Source: Cerina litoralis (GTDB lineage: Bacteria > Bacteroidota > Bacteroidia > Flavobacteriales > Flavobacteriaceae). Taken from it: 64,000 nt of DNA. The stretch lies in contig JAIRBC010000021.1 in the NCBI GenBank assembly GCA_022008415.1, forward strand, positions 25,820 through 89,819. Reading direction: 5' to 3'. The position numbers and the translations under genes are program-made. Below, in pieces: positions 36,453 to 45,288 of the stretch (positions within the stretch are counted from its first letter, which is position 1; each line of letters opens with the position of its first letter). The notes under the pieces are model-generated. The model did no database searches. It had not been told where the DNA came from and was given only the letters and a program-made list of their open reading frames with translations.

Positions 36453-37546
36453 TGAGCGGTGGAGTTTTGTCCTGTTTCTATTAATTCAATACTAACCGGC
36501 GTTCCATTTCTAAGCGCCATGACACCCGAGGTTAAAATGGTATCCCCTACCTTTAATCCCGAAATCACACGAACGGAACTATCTCCCCTGGCACCAGTTT
36601 CTACCACCACCTCTTTGGCCGTAGATCCACTGGACACAAAAATCATTTTGCCGTTCTGGATAGGAATCAAGGCTTCGGCCGGGACCAATAAGGCATCGTT
36701 CACAACCTGTAAAGGAAGATTGACGTTCGCAAATGTCCCAGGGTACAACTTTCCTTCCGGATTTTCGGCAATGGCACGCATTTTTAAAGTCCTTGTAGCC
36801 ACATCGATCTCGGGCTCAATGGCATATATTTTTGCCGTGTTTACAGTCTTGGATCCCGACGTCGTAAAAGTCACTTCATTACCCACCTTTACTTCGGATG
36901 CGTATTTTTCGGGAACGGAAAAGGTAATTTTTAATTTGTTGGTATTGATCAATTTGGCAATTAGCGTCGTTGGTGTAACGTATGTACCTACAGAAATGGA
37001 CCTTAAACCTATTGTTCCCGAAAAAGGAGCCCTAACGGTAGCCTTGGACACTTGTGCGGATATCAGGTCCGATTCGGCTTTGGCCGACTGAAAATCGGCT
37101 TGCGAAATATCGTATTCTTCCTGACTGATGGCCTGTTTCTCCAACAACAATTTTGCCCTTCTTTTGTTTTCGGCGGCCAATCGCTGCGCAGTCAGTACCT
37201 TGGACAACTGCGCCCTTAATTCAATATCGTTAACCTTGAACAAAACCTGACCTTTGGAAACCTTACTGCCCTCGCGAAAATTAATAGCCTCCACAACCCC
37301 AGAAACCTCGGACCGCAGATCTATTTGCTCGTTGGCCTCCAAGGAACCCGAAAGGGACAGATAATCCTCAAATTTTTGGGGCCTCAACACCATTCCCGTA
37401 ACGGATGTAGCGACATTGGCCCGATCCACATCGATTTTGTTTCCTTTATTATTCTTAATAATCCTATAGGATATTAGACCTATTATAGAACCTATCAACA
37501 AGGCATAAATCAAGTATTTAATTTTCACAAGCTTAAGTTTATTCAA
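36449..37546 (-). CDS. RND efflux periplasmic adaptor (membrane fusion protein)
   Basis: A 365-residue AcrA/HlyD-type adaptor. It has an N-terminal membrane anchor (LIYALLIGSIIGLISY), a lipoyl half-motif around DLRSEVSGVVEAINFREGSKVSKGQVL, a short coiled-coil hairpin (QRLAAENKRRAKLLLEKQAISQEEYD region), the second lipoyl half ATVRAPFSGTIG, and a beta-barrel domain. It is the first gene of the operon adaptor-pump-TolC. No TetR or MarR regulator is next to it. Confidence 0.94.
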   Translation of the reverse strand: MNKLKLVKIKYLIYALLIGSIIGLISYRIIKNNKGNKIDVDRANVATSVTGMVLRPQKFEDYLSLSGSLEANEQIDLRSEVSGVVEAINFREGSKVSKGQVLFKVNDIELRAQLSKVLTAQRLAAENKRRAKLLLEKQAISQEEYDISQADFQSAKAESDLISAQVSKATVRAPFSGTIGLRSISVGTYVTPTTLIAKLINTNKLKITFSVPEKYASEVKVGNEVTFTTSGSKTVNTAKIYAIEPEIDVATRTLKMRAIAENPEGKLYPGTFANVNLPLQVVNDALLVPAEALIPIQNGKMIFVSSGSTAKEVVVETGARGDSSVRVISGLKVGDTILTSGVMALRNGTPVSIELIETGQNSTAQ

Positions 37547-37639
37547 TCAACTAAGACAACTATTCACCCAAGAGCCGAAATGACCTGTTTTAATCGACCG
37601 GTGAATTACCAACTAAGAGACCGCTTTATTTTATGACAA

Positions 37640-37680
37640 TTTAATTATAAAACCTGTCCGAACGTAATGTCAGACAGGTT
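37640..37680 (-). terminator. Hairpin terminator after the TonB-receptor-like gene
   Basis: On the minus strand AACCTGTC (37680-37673) pairs with GACAGGTT (37658-37651), with a 14-base loop, and then runs into TTATAATTAAATT. It lies 66 bases past the stop of the barrel gene and before the RND adaptor, so it separates the two units. Confidence 0.65.
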
Positions 37681-37745
37681 AACCACAATGTTACGCAAAA
37701 ACCCAATAAGTTTCAGGGTTTAATATTTTTTTCATCCATTTATTA

Positions 37746-40265
37746 TCAGCCCTCAAAATTCATGTCCTCTCCTCCGCCCCCGCCTTCACGTTGGTTGTTT
37801 TCACCTCTTTGGCTTTTCTTTTGATTAAACCGGTACAGGAAGGTTAAGTTTATCTGGCGTTCCCTCCATTGAAATTCACTGTAGGTATAGACATTTTCGG
37901 TCCTGGTTTCCGTCCTTCGTTTTCTAGAGTTAAAAAGGTCGCTCACGTTAAGGGACAAGGTGGCCTTCTCCTTAAGGATATCCTTGCTAAATGCCAAACT
38001 GGTATTGAGTGCACCCTTGTTTATATTCTGTGCATCGATTCTCCTGCCCCGGTAGAAGACATTGGTCTGGAAATCAATTTTTGCCGGCAACGGAATTTTG
38101 GCGCTCAGCCTGGTAAACCAGGAAAAATAGTCCGAATCAAAATTCTGTGTAATTTCATCATCCAAGTAATTGGTGTAGGTATAGTCTCCCCGAAGGCTTT
38201 GCTGATACAGGTTAAGGTTCCAGGTCAATCGCCAATTAGTTTTAGGCGTATACGTTGTGGTAAATTCAGCTCCCAGCCTATTTTCATCGGCAAGATTTAT
38301 AGGGCTTCGTATAATTACCGGGACCAACACCGGATTGTCGGGATCATCCGGATTCTCGATTTCCACAAAATCACCCGTTTCCCGGGCGACAAAAAGAAAG
38401 ACCCCCGATGACTGGTTAAAATAGGCCGAGGTATTGAAGGTCACTTTATCCCATCTTTTTAAATACCCAAGGTCAAATGCGTTGGTATAGGTTGGGTCCA
38501 AGTCCGGATTTCCCTGAAAGATATTGGTATTGCTCGAAAGAGAGGGAAAAGGGTTGATAAATCGGGACCAAGGCCTTCTCAACCTTCTGCTGTAACTCAC
38601 CGTAAATTGATCGTTGTCGTTTATTTCATATCCCAAAAAAAGGGAAGGAAACCAATCTACATAAGATTTATGGGTGTTCTTGTTCGTGGTCAGCAGGTTG
38701 ATATCTATATTGGTGGCCTCCATCCGAAGTCCGGCCAAAACACTAAAACGCTTTATCTTGGTGCCCAATTGGGTATAGGCGGCATTTATATATTCCTTAT
38801 AAAGCAATTCATTGGTAATGTTGGGGTCATTGACAAACTCGCCATTTGGTTGTTCAACACTATAGACATAATCCGTGTCGTAATTGTTGAAGGTACCCCT
38901 ATATCCGAGTTCAAACTGGGATTTGATACTGTCCTTGCCAAACGGCAGCACATAATCGGATTGTACCATCTGGGTTTTTTGTCCCTCATCATTATAGATA
39001 GCCTCCGAAGGGAGCGGATTGACCTCGCTTAGGACCATTTCTTCAATAAGGGAATTTTCTATATCGCTACCGGAAGAGTATTGGTAATCAAAGGTCAGTT
39101 TGTGCCCATCGTCGTTGAACCTCTTTTCGTAGTTAAGGGAATACTGCACGTTTTCCTCGTCCTCGTCCTCCGTTGTAAACCTATTCCTTTGAATGGTTGG
39201 GTCATAATTGGCATCAAAATTATAAAAATCGACATCAATAGTATTTGTACCTCCCGAATTTCGATAAACAAACGAGTTTGTAATACTACTGGTTTCGCTG
39301 AGAAAATATTCAAATCCAAAATTTGTATTGAATCCGTCCTGTTGTCTTTGATAATCCCTTATCTCATTTTGATAACTAACGATACCCCCGGAAGGACCAT
39401 AGTTTTGTTGTTCGAACTTTGCGTTCCCCGGGGCGTTTCTATATCGGTAGGACGTGTTCGTAAAGAGGTTGAAATTTTCATTTCTTAGGTTTAGATTCAC
39501 CTCTGCTCCATAATTGTCGGGATGTCCGGCATAAACACTAAGGGAACCGTTTAGCCCTACCGTTTTGTTTTGTTTAAGGACAATGTTTATGATCCCTGCC
39601 GTTCCTTCGGCATCGTACCGGGCGGAGGGATTGGATATAACCTCCACTTTTTCGATGGCATCCGCGGGCAGTTGCCTAAGGGCATCGGGATTGAGTCCGG
39701 ACAGTGCCGATGGCTTACCGTTGATCAGGATACGGACACTCTCGTTCCCCCTTAAACTGATGTTGCCTTCCACATCGACGGTAACCGATGGAACGTTGTC
39801 CAGAACATCGGTCACCGATCCTCCTTTTACCGTCATATCCGTACCAACATTGTATACTTTTTTATCTAAATGGAGTTCTACCGTCGTCTTTTGCCCCACG
39901 ACTTCTACCCCCTTCAACTGCGCCACGTCCAAGGTTAGCTTTACGGTTCCAAGATCGGTGTCCGAAGTAAGGTTCTGATCCGGCAACTGGTGTGTTTTGT
40001 ACGAGATGTACTCTATCCGCATATGGTACCTCCCCGGGGCGGCCTCGACGTTAAATTTTCCAGACTCATCTGTGATTCCCCCGGTGATCTTCTCCGGATC
40101 TGCAACACTTTGCAAGACCAGCGTAGCGTATTCTAGCGGTTCATTGGAGTCCTTGTCCAAAACGGTACCGGTAATTTTTATGGGTTCCTTTTTGTTTCCT
40201 TGAGGGCGTTGGGCGAAGGTCAGGGTAGTTGTTAGAATCAGGGCAAGCAACAATAGGTGTTTCAT
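37746..40265 (-). CDS. TonB-dependent-receptor-like outer-membrane beta-barrel protein
   Basis: An 839-residue outer-membrane protein. A signal peptide (cut after ...TTLTFAQ) leads to a carboxypeptidase-regulatory-like Ig domain (about 28-115). A plug-like domain follows (about 120-235, with VTDVLDNVPSVTVD, SVRILINGKPSAL and ARYDAEGTAGIINIVLK), then a C-terminal barrel. It belongs to the OMP_b-brl_3 type of outer-membrane family and lacks a typical TonB box. The tail is Gly- and Glu-rich (REGGGGGEDMNFEG). It is preceded 14 bases upstream by the small Lys-rich secreted protein, which must share its transcript. Substrate unknown. Confidence 0.88.
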   Translation of the reverse strand: MKHLLLLALILTTTLTFAQRPQGNKKEPIKITGTVLDKDSNEPLEYATLVLQSVADPEKITGGITDESGKFNVEAAPGRYHMRIEYISYKTHQLPDQNLTSDTDLGTVKLTLDVAQLKGVEVVGQKTTVELHLDKKVYNVGTDMTVKGGSVTDVLDNVPSVTVDVEGNISLRGNESVRILINGKPSALSGLNPDALRQLPADAIEKVEVISNPSARYDAEGTAGIINIVLKQNKTVGLNGSLSVYAGHPDNYGAEVNLNLRNENFNLFTNTSYRYRNAPGNAKFEQQNYGPSGGIVSYQNEIRDYQRQQDGFNTNFGFEYFLSETSSITNSFVYRNSGGTNTIDVDFYNFDANYDPTIQRNRFTTEDEDEENVQYSLNYEKRFNDDGHKLTFDYQYSSGSDIENSLIEEMVLSEVNPLPSEAIYNDEGQKTQMVQSDYVLPFGKDSIKSQFELGYRGTFNNYDTDYVYSVEQPNGEFVNDPNITNELLYKEYINAAYTQLGTKIKRFSVLAGLRMEATNIDINLLTTNKNTHKSYVDWFPSLFLGYEINDNDQFTVSYSRRLRRPWSRFINPFPSLSSNTNIFQGNPDLDPTYTNAFDLGYLKRWDKVTFNTSAYFNQSSGVFLFVARETGDFVEIENPDDPDNPVLVPVIIRSPINLADENRLGAEFTTTYTPKTNWRLTWNLNLYQQSLRGDYTYTNYLDDEITQNFDSDYFSWFTRLSAKIPLPAKIDFQTNVFYRGRRIDAQNINKGALNTSLAFSKDILKEKATLSLNVSDLFNSRKRRTETRTENVYTYSEFQWRERQINLTFLYRFNQKKSQRGENNQREGGGGGEDMNFEG

Positions 40266-40279
40266 GAATAGTATTTATA

Positions 40280-40759
40280 TTAATCTTTCTTCTTCTTTTT
40301 TCTAGCTTTCTTCTTTTTCTTTTTGGCCTTTTGTAATCCTTCTTTCTGAAGTTCCTTGAACGCGTTATACTTATCTTCGGGAAGACCGGCCTTTAGTTCC
40401 GCATCCTCGTTCGTCACAATGTCGTCCAACGCTGCCCGGGTCTTATCCTGATCCAATTGGAGTATCTGAAGCTCGATACGTTGTTGAATATACTTGGTCA
40501 AAATAGAGCTCATTACGGCCTGTTCAAATTCGTTAAGACCAATGGTCTCCGTTATGGCCGGCATTTGGGAATCAACAATTTCCTTGGCCGTAGGGGGATC
40601 CTTTTTTTCAGGGGTTTGATCCGTTTGGGGAATCCCACTTCTCTGCCTCCCGTAACCATAACCATTGTAGCCTCTTCCGTATCCGTATTGGGCCATTGTT
40701 GTTGAAACCGATAAAATTAAAATCAATAAGACCCAAAGCAACTTTTTATTTACTTGCAT
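40280..40759 (-). CDS. Small secreted protein with GY-rich N-terminus and Lys-rich tail
   Basis: A 159-residue protein. A signal peptide is cut after ...STTMAQ (residue 23). Next comes a Gly-Tyr-Arg-rich segment (YGYGRGYNGYGYGR). A helical middle of about 90 residues includes ITETIGLNEFEQAVMSSILTKY, and the C-terminal tail is almost all lysine (AKKKKKKARKKKKKD). No family name is recognised. The start is preceded by a minus-strand TATTTTTG box (40789-40782). It is directly upstream of the TonB-receptor-like gene and probably acts with it in the envelope. The polycationic tail might bind acidic surface polysaccharide. Confidence 0.75.
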   Translation of the reverse strand: MQVNKKLLWVLLILILSVSTTMAQYGYGRGYNGYGYGRQRSGIPQTDQTPEKKDPPTAKEIVDSQMPAITETIGLNEFEQAVMSSILTKYIQQRIELQILQLDQDKTRAALDDIVTNEDAELKAGLPEDKYNAFKELQKEGLQKAKKKKKKARKKKKKD

Positions 40760-40781
40760 AACATCATAGTTTATTGGATTT

Positions 40782-40789
40782 CAAAAATA
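40782..40789 (-). promoter_or_regulatory. Probable -7 box of the Lys-rich protein/barrel unit
   Basis: On the minus strand TATTTTTG, an exact -7 consensus match, 22 bases before the ATG at 40759. Confidence 0.45.
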
Positions 40790-40884
40790 GAGGATGGTTT
40801 AACCGCCCTTGGTTAAATGTATGTTAAATTGAAGTTCTCACTTTAGAGATAGGGTGAAACTGTACTATATAGCATTAGAAACCT

Positions 40885-40892
40885 TATTTTTG
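40885..40892 (+). promoter_or_regulatory. Probable -7 box of cpsB
   Basis: TATTTTTG, an exact consensus match, 19 bases before the cpsB ATG at 40912; no matching -33 TTG. Confidence 0.45.
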
Positions 40893-40911
40893 CAATGAAA
40901 AACGTATATTG

Positions 40912-41652
40912 ATGTTCCATTTTTTCGGTAAAAAAAGATTCTTGGCAGACTACCTGGAGAATTTTGTGGATATCCACAACCACATCCTTCCCGGGTTGGA
41001 CGATGGCGCCCAAACGATGGACGACTCCTTGACCATACTCAAGGGATTTCAGGAATTGGGTATCAAGAACTTTGTGGCCACGCCACATATCATGCAGAAT
41101 TACTATCCCAATACACCCGAAACCATTGGCAATTCCCTAAATCAATTGCAAAACGAGCTCTTAAAAAACAATTGGAAAGACGTATACATCGAGGCGGCAG
41201 CGGAGCACATGATCGATGCCAATTTTGAGTCCCTTTTAGAGAATAAGGAAGTTATGCCGTTGCGCAAGAACTATTTGTTGGTAGAAATGTCTTATCTGCA
41301 GCCCCCGCTTAATTTTGAGGAAGCCATCGCCAAAGTGGCTTCGCAAGGGTTTTTCCCTATACTGGCCCACCCGGAACGCTATGGATTTTTGCATCACCAG
41401 ATTAAAAAATACGCCGGGTACAAGGAGAAAGGGATACTTTTTCAAATGAATTTATTGTCTTTGGGCAATTACTACGGGAACGCCGTTCCCAAGGTGGCAC
41501 GCAAACTATTGGAGGAGGGATTCATAGATTTCGTGGCCTCGGATGTGCACAACATCCAACAATTGCAAACCCTTAAAAATCTTACGGTCTCCAAAAAAAC
41601 CTTGGAACTGGTACTGCCGGTAATCGACAAGACGATTGGGCATTTTTATTGA
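40912..41652 (+). CDS. cpsB: CpsB/CapC-type tyrosine-protein phosphatase
   Basis: A 246-residue PHP-fold metal-dependent phosphatase that removes phosphate from tyrosine kinases of the Wzc/CpsD type and so regulates capsule export. The metal motif VDIHNHILPGLDDGA is at about 20-34, with further ligands in ATPHIM, AHPERYG and SDVHN. ATG 40912 is chosen over the preceding TTG. It lies on the plus strand, convergent with its likely partner kinase gene wzc, not in one operon with it. Confidence 0.92.
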   Translation: MFHFFGKKRFLADYLENFVDIHNHILPGLDDGAQTMDDSLTILKGFQELGIKNFVATPHIMQNYYPNTPETIGNSLNQLQNELLKNNWKDVYIEAAAEHMIDANFESLLENKEVMPLRKNYLLVEMSYLQPPLNFEEAIAKVASQGFFPILAHPERYGFLHHQIKKYAGYKEKGILFQMNLLSLGNYYGNAVPKVARKLLEEGFIDFVASDVHNIQQLQTLKNLTVSKKTLELVLPVIDKTIGHFY

Positions 41653-41736
41653 TCCCGCCGTCGGTAGAAAGTTAAAGAATACGGTACGATCCGTGTTTTC
41701 AAACCCTCCGTCTTCCCGGCTCGGGCCGTAAAGCCA

Positions 41737-41758
41737 CCTCCCTTTGTCCAAAGGGAGG
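41737..41758. repeat. Perfect palindromic hairpin, family D
   Basis: CCTCCCTTTG, a two-base centre (TC), then CAAAGGGAGG form a perfect 10-base stem. The sequence around it (CTCCTCCCTTTGG and the flanking GGCCCGAG on the other strand) resembles 57075-57110 and the end of the 105-bp repeat. Confidence 0.75.
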
Positions 41759-41901
41759 AGCTATTTTATTATACATTTTTACTAATCTCCAAACCAAAGA
41801 ATGCAATTATAAAACGATAAAGAAAGAGACACTATACGTATATCGCATCACACTTTTTGTTTTGGGTAACGAGAGTAGCCAAGATGTGTGGTTTAAGCTC
41901 T

Positions 41902-41938
41902 AAAAAACATCCCCCAACCCCCTTCAAAGGGGGAATTG
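41902..41938 (+). repeat. Hairpin repeat family E, copy 2
   Basis: Nearly identical to 31735-31771: AAAAACATCCCCC, then A, then ACCCCCTTCAAAGGGGGAAT. Same orientation and the same kind of place (between convergent genes). Confidence 0.75.
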
Positions 41939-42070
41939 ATTCGATTATTCAATAACAATATTAACCAGCTATGAAGGACAACTGACAGGCTTTCAAATTT
42001 CCAGCATCCAACTTCTAACTTCGTACCTCTAACCTTGCACCTTTTACCTTTTAACCCTTTACCTCTTTTG

Positions 42071-42097
42071 CGCACAGCGTAAAGCGCAAAGCGTAGC
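42071..42097 (-). terminator. Possible hairpin after wzc
   Basis: On the minus strand AAGCGC, an 8-base loop and GCGCTT, followed by further GCG-rich complementary words, just after the wzc stop codon. It lacks a good T-tract, so it may be a stabilising hairpin and not a strict terminator. Confidence 0.4.
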
Positions 42098-42099
42098 GC

Positions 42100-44481
42100 T
42101 TAAAACTTCCACCATTTCTTTAATGACTTCCCGTAGCCGTAGCCGTATTTGCCGCCATATCCCAGGTTGGAAGCGCTTACATCGTTTACCACAAAGGATA
42201 GGTTGGGCAATTTTCCCTCATCCTTTAGCTTTAAGGGATAGTTTAGCACTTTCTTTTCGGTCACATCGGCCCTAACCACATAGATTATTTGATCCGCATA
42301 TTCACTGATCAAAAGGGTATCGGTAACCACCATTAGAGGGGCGGTATCCACGATAACATAATCATAAAGTTCGGACACCTCCAATAACAGCTCCTCCATC
42401 CGTTTTCCCATAAGCAGTTCGGCGGGGTTGGGCGGTATCTTCCCGGAATAGATCACGTCTATGGTACTGGAATGCACCAACATGGGGTTGATAATGTTTT
42501 TTACGGATAGGGAATCGTCGTTTAAAAATTCGGATAACCCCGTGTCTTTATGAACATGGCTGGAAGTTCCCAGTTTGTCCACGTCCTTACCGGTAAAAAA
42601 GGTGTGCAATTTAGGATTCCTGATATCTGCCCCTACCATCAGCACCTTTTTGTTGGTGCTGGCAAAAATAGTCGCCAGGTTAGACGATAAAAAGGTCTTT
42701 CCTTCCCCTGGCACACTGGAGGTGATGTAAATTAAATTTCCCTTGCCCCCGGTCTTCTTATTTTTGATCAAATAATCCAAATTGGTCCTCAGGATCCGCA
42801 AGGACTCGGCCAATACCGACCGATCGTTGTTACGGACCAATTTATGGTCTTTTTTGCTCAATTTTGGCAATTCGGCAAGTACGGGGACCCCGTCTACCTG
42901 TTTTTCCAAACCTACTTTGTTATGAATTTTATTATCCAAAAGATCCTTGACATAGATGATGGAAAATGGGACCATAACGCCCAAGATAAAAAAAGCAAGA
43001 AAAACAATGTTCTTCTTAGGAGATGCAGGCAGAAGGCTAACATTGTATGCTCTATCGATAACTTTCGACTTTTGGGCAGCTGAGGCATAGGCAATCTGGG
43101 ATTCCTCCCGTTTTTGAAGCAGATATAGGTACAATTGTTCCGTGGTCTGTTGTTGCCGGGTAATATCCCGTAAGGCTCTTTCGTTTTTAGGAGCAGAATA
43201 AATCTGGGAATTGATACGTGACAATTGACCACTCAGACTGTTAACCTGCAAGCTTAAGGTGTTTTCTACATTCGCCAAGCTCGATCGCACATTTTGCTTT
43301 AAATTGTCCAGTTCTTGGTCCAAACTTTGAATCACCGGGTTTTTTTCATTGGAACTCTTTAGCAACCTTTTACGTTGTTGTAGTAATTCGTTATACCTAG
43401 CTGTGGCATTAGTTATCGACCCGTCCGAAAGTCCAACATTGGAAGGAATTATGTCATAGCCATCTAGGTTGTCCACATAATCCTTCATAGAAGAAGCAAT
43501 ATCCAATTGAACGGAGGCGTTTTGAAGTTGTTGTCTATTCGTAGCGCTTAAATTAACATTTATGTTAGATTGTGAGGCCAAATCCGTAAGCCCCTTCCCT
43601 GCTTTGAATTCTTCCTCGGTTTGGTCGACCGTAGAAAGGTTAGAGTAGATTTTGGCAATCCGATCATCTATAAATTCCGACGTTTTATCCGCTATCTGCT
43701 TCTTATCGTCAATTGCATTATTATTATAGGTAGCTATCAAAGTGTTTAATATATCCCGAGCCTTAACCTGTATGGGATCGTCAAGAGAAATATTAACTAT
43801 GTTGGAAAATTCTTCAGCTTGTACAATCACAATTTTTTTCTGATAAATTTGGGCCATCAAATCAACAGGTGTAATACTTATTTTAAATTTGCGATCAAAA
43901 TTATCTTTAATACGCTCGGTATTCGGAATGATGATAACCCCACCAATCGAGGAGGAAATCATTTTTCCATAAGAATAGACCTTGAAGGGAGCATTCTCAT
44001 CTTCCGAAAAACCAAAAGTCGACTCTGAGGATAAGTTAATATAAAAATCCAATTTAGAATTGTATACCACGGAATCCGGAGCCATGAAATTGATACTAAA
44101 GGGTGGGTTTTTATAAAGTTCCGAATTCTTTACATTTCCTAATGCGACAATCTGGATATTTAATCCCAATTTCTTTACAACCTCCACAAAGTTGGATCGG
44201 GAACCTAAAATTTCGATCTCATCCTGCACTTTATTCGTGCCCTGGGAAAGAATTTTCATATCTTGAAACAGGCTGAGTTCCGAAGACGAATTGGCATCGG
44301 CTAAAATTTGGATTTGTGCCTCCGCCGAATATTCCGGAGTTGAATATCTAATATAAACAACGGCAATCGAAAGAGCCAAGATTACTGAAAGAACAAACCA
44401 CTTCCAGTGTTTGGAATAAGTTCTTAATATTTCTTTTAAATCCGATTGTTCTGATTTTGAACCTTGGGTATTCAAATTCAT
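42100..44481 (-). CDS. wzc: Wzc-like polysaccharide co-polymerase / tyrosine autokinase
   Basis: About 793 residues. It combines a Wzz-type chain-length domain with a BY-kinase, controlling polymerisation and export of exopolysaccharide. Order: TM1 near 30 (WFVLSVILALSIAVVYI), a long periplasmic coiled-coil part, TM2 near 495 (IVFLAFFILGVMVPFSIIYV), then the kinase with Walker A SSVPGEGKT near 590, Walker A' VLMVGADIRNPK and Walker B YVIVDTAPLM. The C-terminus is GYGGKYGYGYGK, giving four tyrosines for autophosphorylation, fewer than in E. coli Wzc. The ATG at 44481 is preferred over 44502. It follows wza by 21 bases. Confidence 0.94.
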   Translation of the reverse strand: MNLNTQGSKSEQSDLKEILRTYSKHWKWFVLSVILALSIAVVYIRYSTPEYSAEAQIQILADANSSSELSLFQDMKILSQGTNKVQDEIEILGSRSNFVEVVKKLGLNIQIVALGNVKNSELYKNPPFSINFMAPDSVVYNSKLDFYINLSSESTFGFSEDENAPFKVYSYGKMISSSIGGVIIIPNTERIKDNFDRKFKISITPVDLMAQIYQKKIVIVQAEEFSNIVNISLDDPIQVKARDILNTLIATYNNNAIDDKKQIADKTSEFIDDRIAKIYSNLSTVDQTEEEFKAGKGLTDLASQSNINVNLSATNRQQLQNASVQLDIASSMKDYVDNLDGYDIIPSNVGLSDGSITNATARYNELLQQRKRLLKSSNEKNPVIQSLDQELDNLKQNVRSSLANVENTLSLQVNSLSGQLSRINSQIYSAPKNERALRDITRQQQTTEQLYLYLLQKREESQIAYASAAQKSKVIDRAYNVSLLPASPKKNIVFLAFFILGVMVPFSIIYVKDLLDNKIHNKVGLEKQVDGVPVLAELPKLSKKDHKLVRNNDRSVLAESLRILRTNLDYLIKNKKTGGKGNLIYITSSVPGEGKTFLSSNLATIFASTNKKVLMVGADIRNPKLHTFFTGKDVDKLGTSSHVHKDTGLSEFLNDDSLSVKNIINPMLVHSSTIDVIYSGKIPPNPAELLMGKRMEELLLEVSELYDYVIVDTAPLMVVTDTLLISEYADQIIYVVRADVTEKKVLNYPLKLKDEGKLPNLSFVVNDVSASNLGYGGKYGYGYGKSLKKWWKF

Positions 44482-44502
44482 CTTTATATAGCTTAAAAAC
44501 AA

Positions 44503-45288
44503 TTAATTCCTTGTAAGAAGGATTACTGTCGAAGTAATAATAATAGAGGCAATGGAAATAGCAATGGTGGCCCGGTTGTCCAAACTGGAAGCCGTAATGG
44601 CCGATTTATTGGGCTCCACGTAAACCACGTCGTTTTGCGTAAGATAATAAACGGGAGAATTCATCGCGTTCTTATCCAATAAATTGATCCGGGTATATAC
44701 TTTAGTGCCGTCAAAATCCCGTATTACCAATACATTCTCGCGCATCCCTTTTATGGTCATATCCCCAGCAAGTCCTAAAGCCTCTAAAATGGTAATTTGT
44801 TCCCCGTTTACCGTATAAGTGCCTGGGTTGTTAACCTGGCCCAGCACCGTAACCCTAAAGTTTCTTAGCCGAATGTTAATAATCGGATCCTTTAAATAAT
44901 CCGACAATTTTTGGCGTAACAGCACCCGGAGTTCCTCCTGCGAAAGGCCTGCTATTTTTATCTTTCCTATCACGGGAAAATCTATTTCACCGGCTTCGTC
45001 CACCAAATAATCTACTTGCTCCATTCTAGTGCTCCCACTATTTTCCTCGGCGCCTCTATATAGATTAAAGGGAGCACTGGCCTGCTTGTCGAAGGTAGAT
45101 ACATAGATGCTCACCACGTCGTCTACCTTATACTTTGTCGTAAAACTGTTCTTGTTAACCAAGGTTTCAAAATTACTGGCGTTCTGAAAATACACAACAT
45201 CTTCTTTGGATGCACAGGAAGTTAAAAGAATGGCTGAAAATAGGACAGCGGATGTAAAGAAGGTAAGACCTCGGAGTTTCTTAATCAT
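44503..45288 (-). CDS. wza: Wza-like outer-membrane polysaccharide export lipoprotein
   Basis: About 261 residues. It has a lipoprotein signal ending in LLTSC, then a polysaccharide export (PES) domain beginning with YKVDDVVSIYV, a soluble beta-grasp SLBB-type domain (RVTVLGQVNNPGTYTVNGEQ, with LGLAGDMTIKG), and a C-terminal hydrophobic helix (ISIASIIITSTVILL) that suits the outer-membrane ring. The start at 45288 gives a clean signal; the frame is open to 45342. It is followed 21 bases later by wzc. It should form the export pore for the polymer made by this locus. Confidence 0.93.
   Translation of the reverse strand: MIKKLRGLTFFTSAVLFSAILLTSCASKEDVVYFQNASNFETLVNKNSFTTKYKVDDVVSIYVSTFDKQASAPFNLYRGAEENSGSTRMEQVDYLVDEAGEIDFPVIGKIKIAGLSQEELRVLLRQKLSDYLKDPIINIRLRNFRVTVLGQVNNPGTYTVNGEQITILEALGLAGDMTIKGMRENVLVIRDFDGTKVYTRINLLDKNAMNSPVYYLTQNDVVYVEPNKSAITASSLDNRATIAISIASIIITSTVILLTRN

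Larger units (their letters stand above)
41653..42099. other. Convergent intergenic region with three hairpin elements
   Basis: A 447-base stretch between the convergent cpsB and wzc genes, with no gene. It holds repeat D (41737-41758), repeat E copy 2 (41902-41938), text-like sequence (TCTAACCTTGCACCTTTTACC) and a GCGC-type hairpin just past the wzc stop (42071-42097). The concentration of palindromes may serve as a two-way transcription barrier. Confidence 0.6.

Noticed and set aside
37547..37745. Search for a TetR/MarR operator before the RND operon
   Set aside because: Only the hairpin terminator of the upstream unit was found; no regulator gene or clear operator dyad is present.
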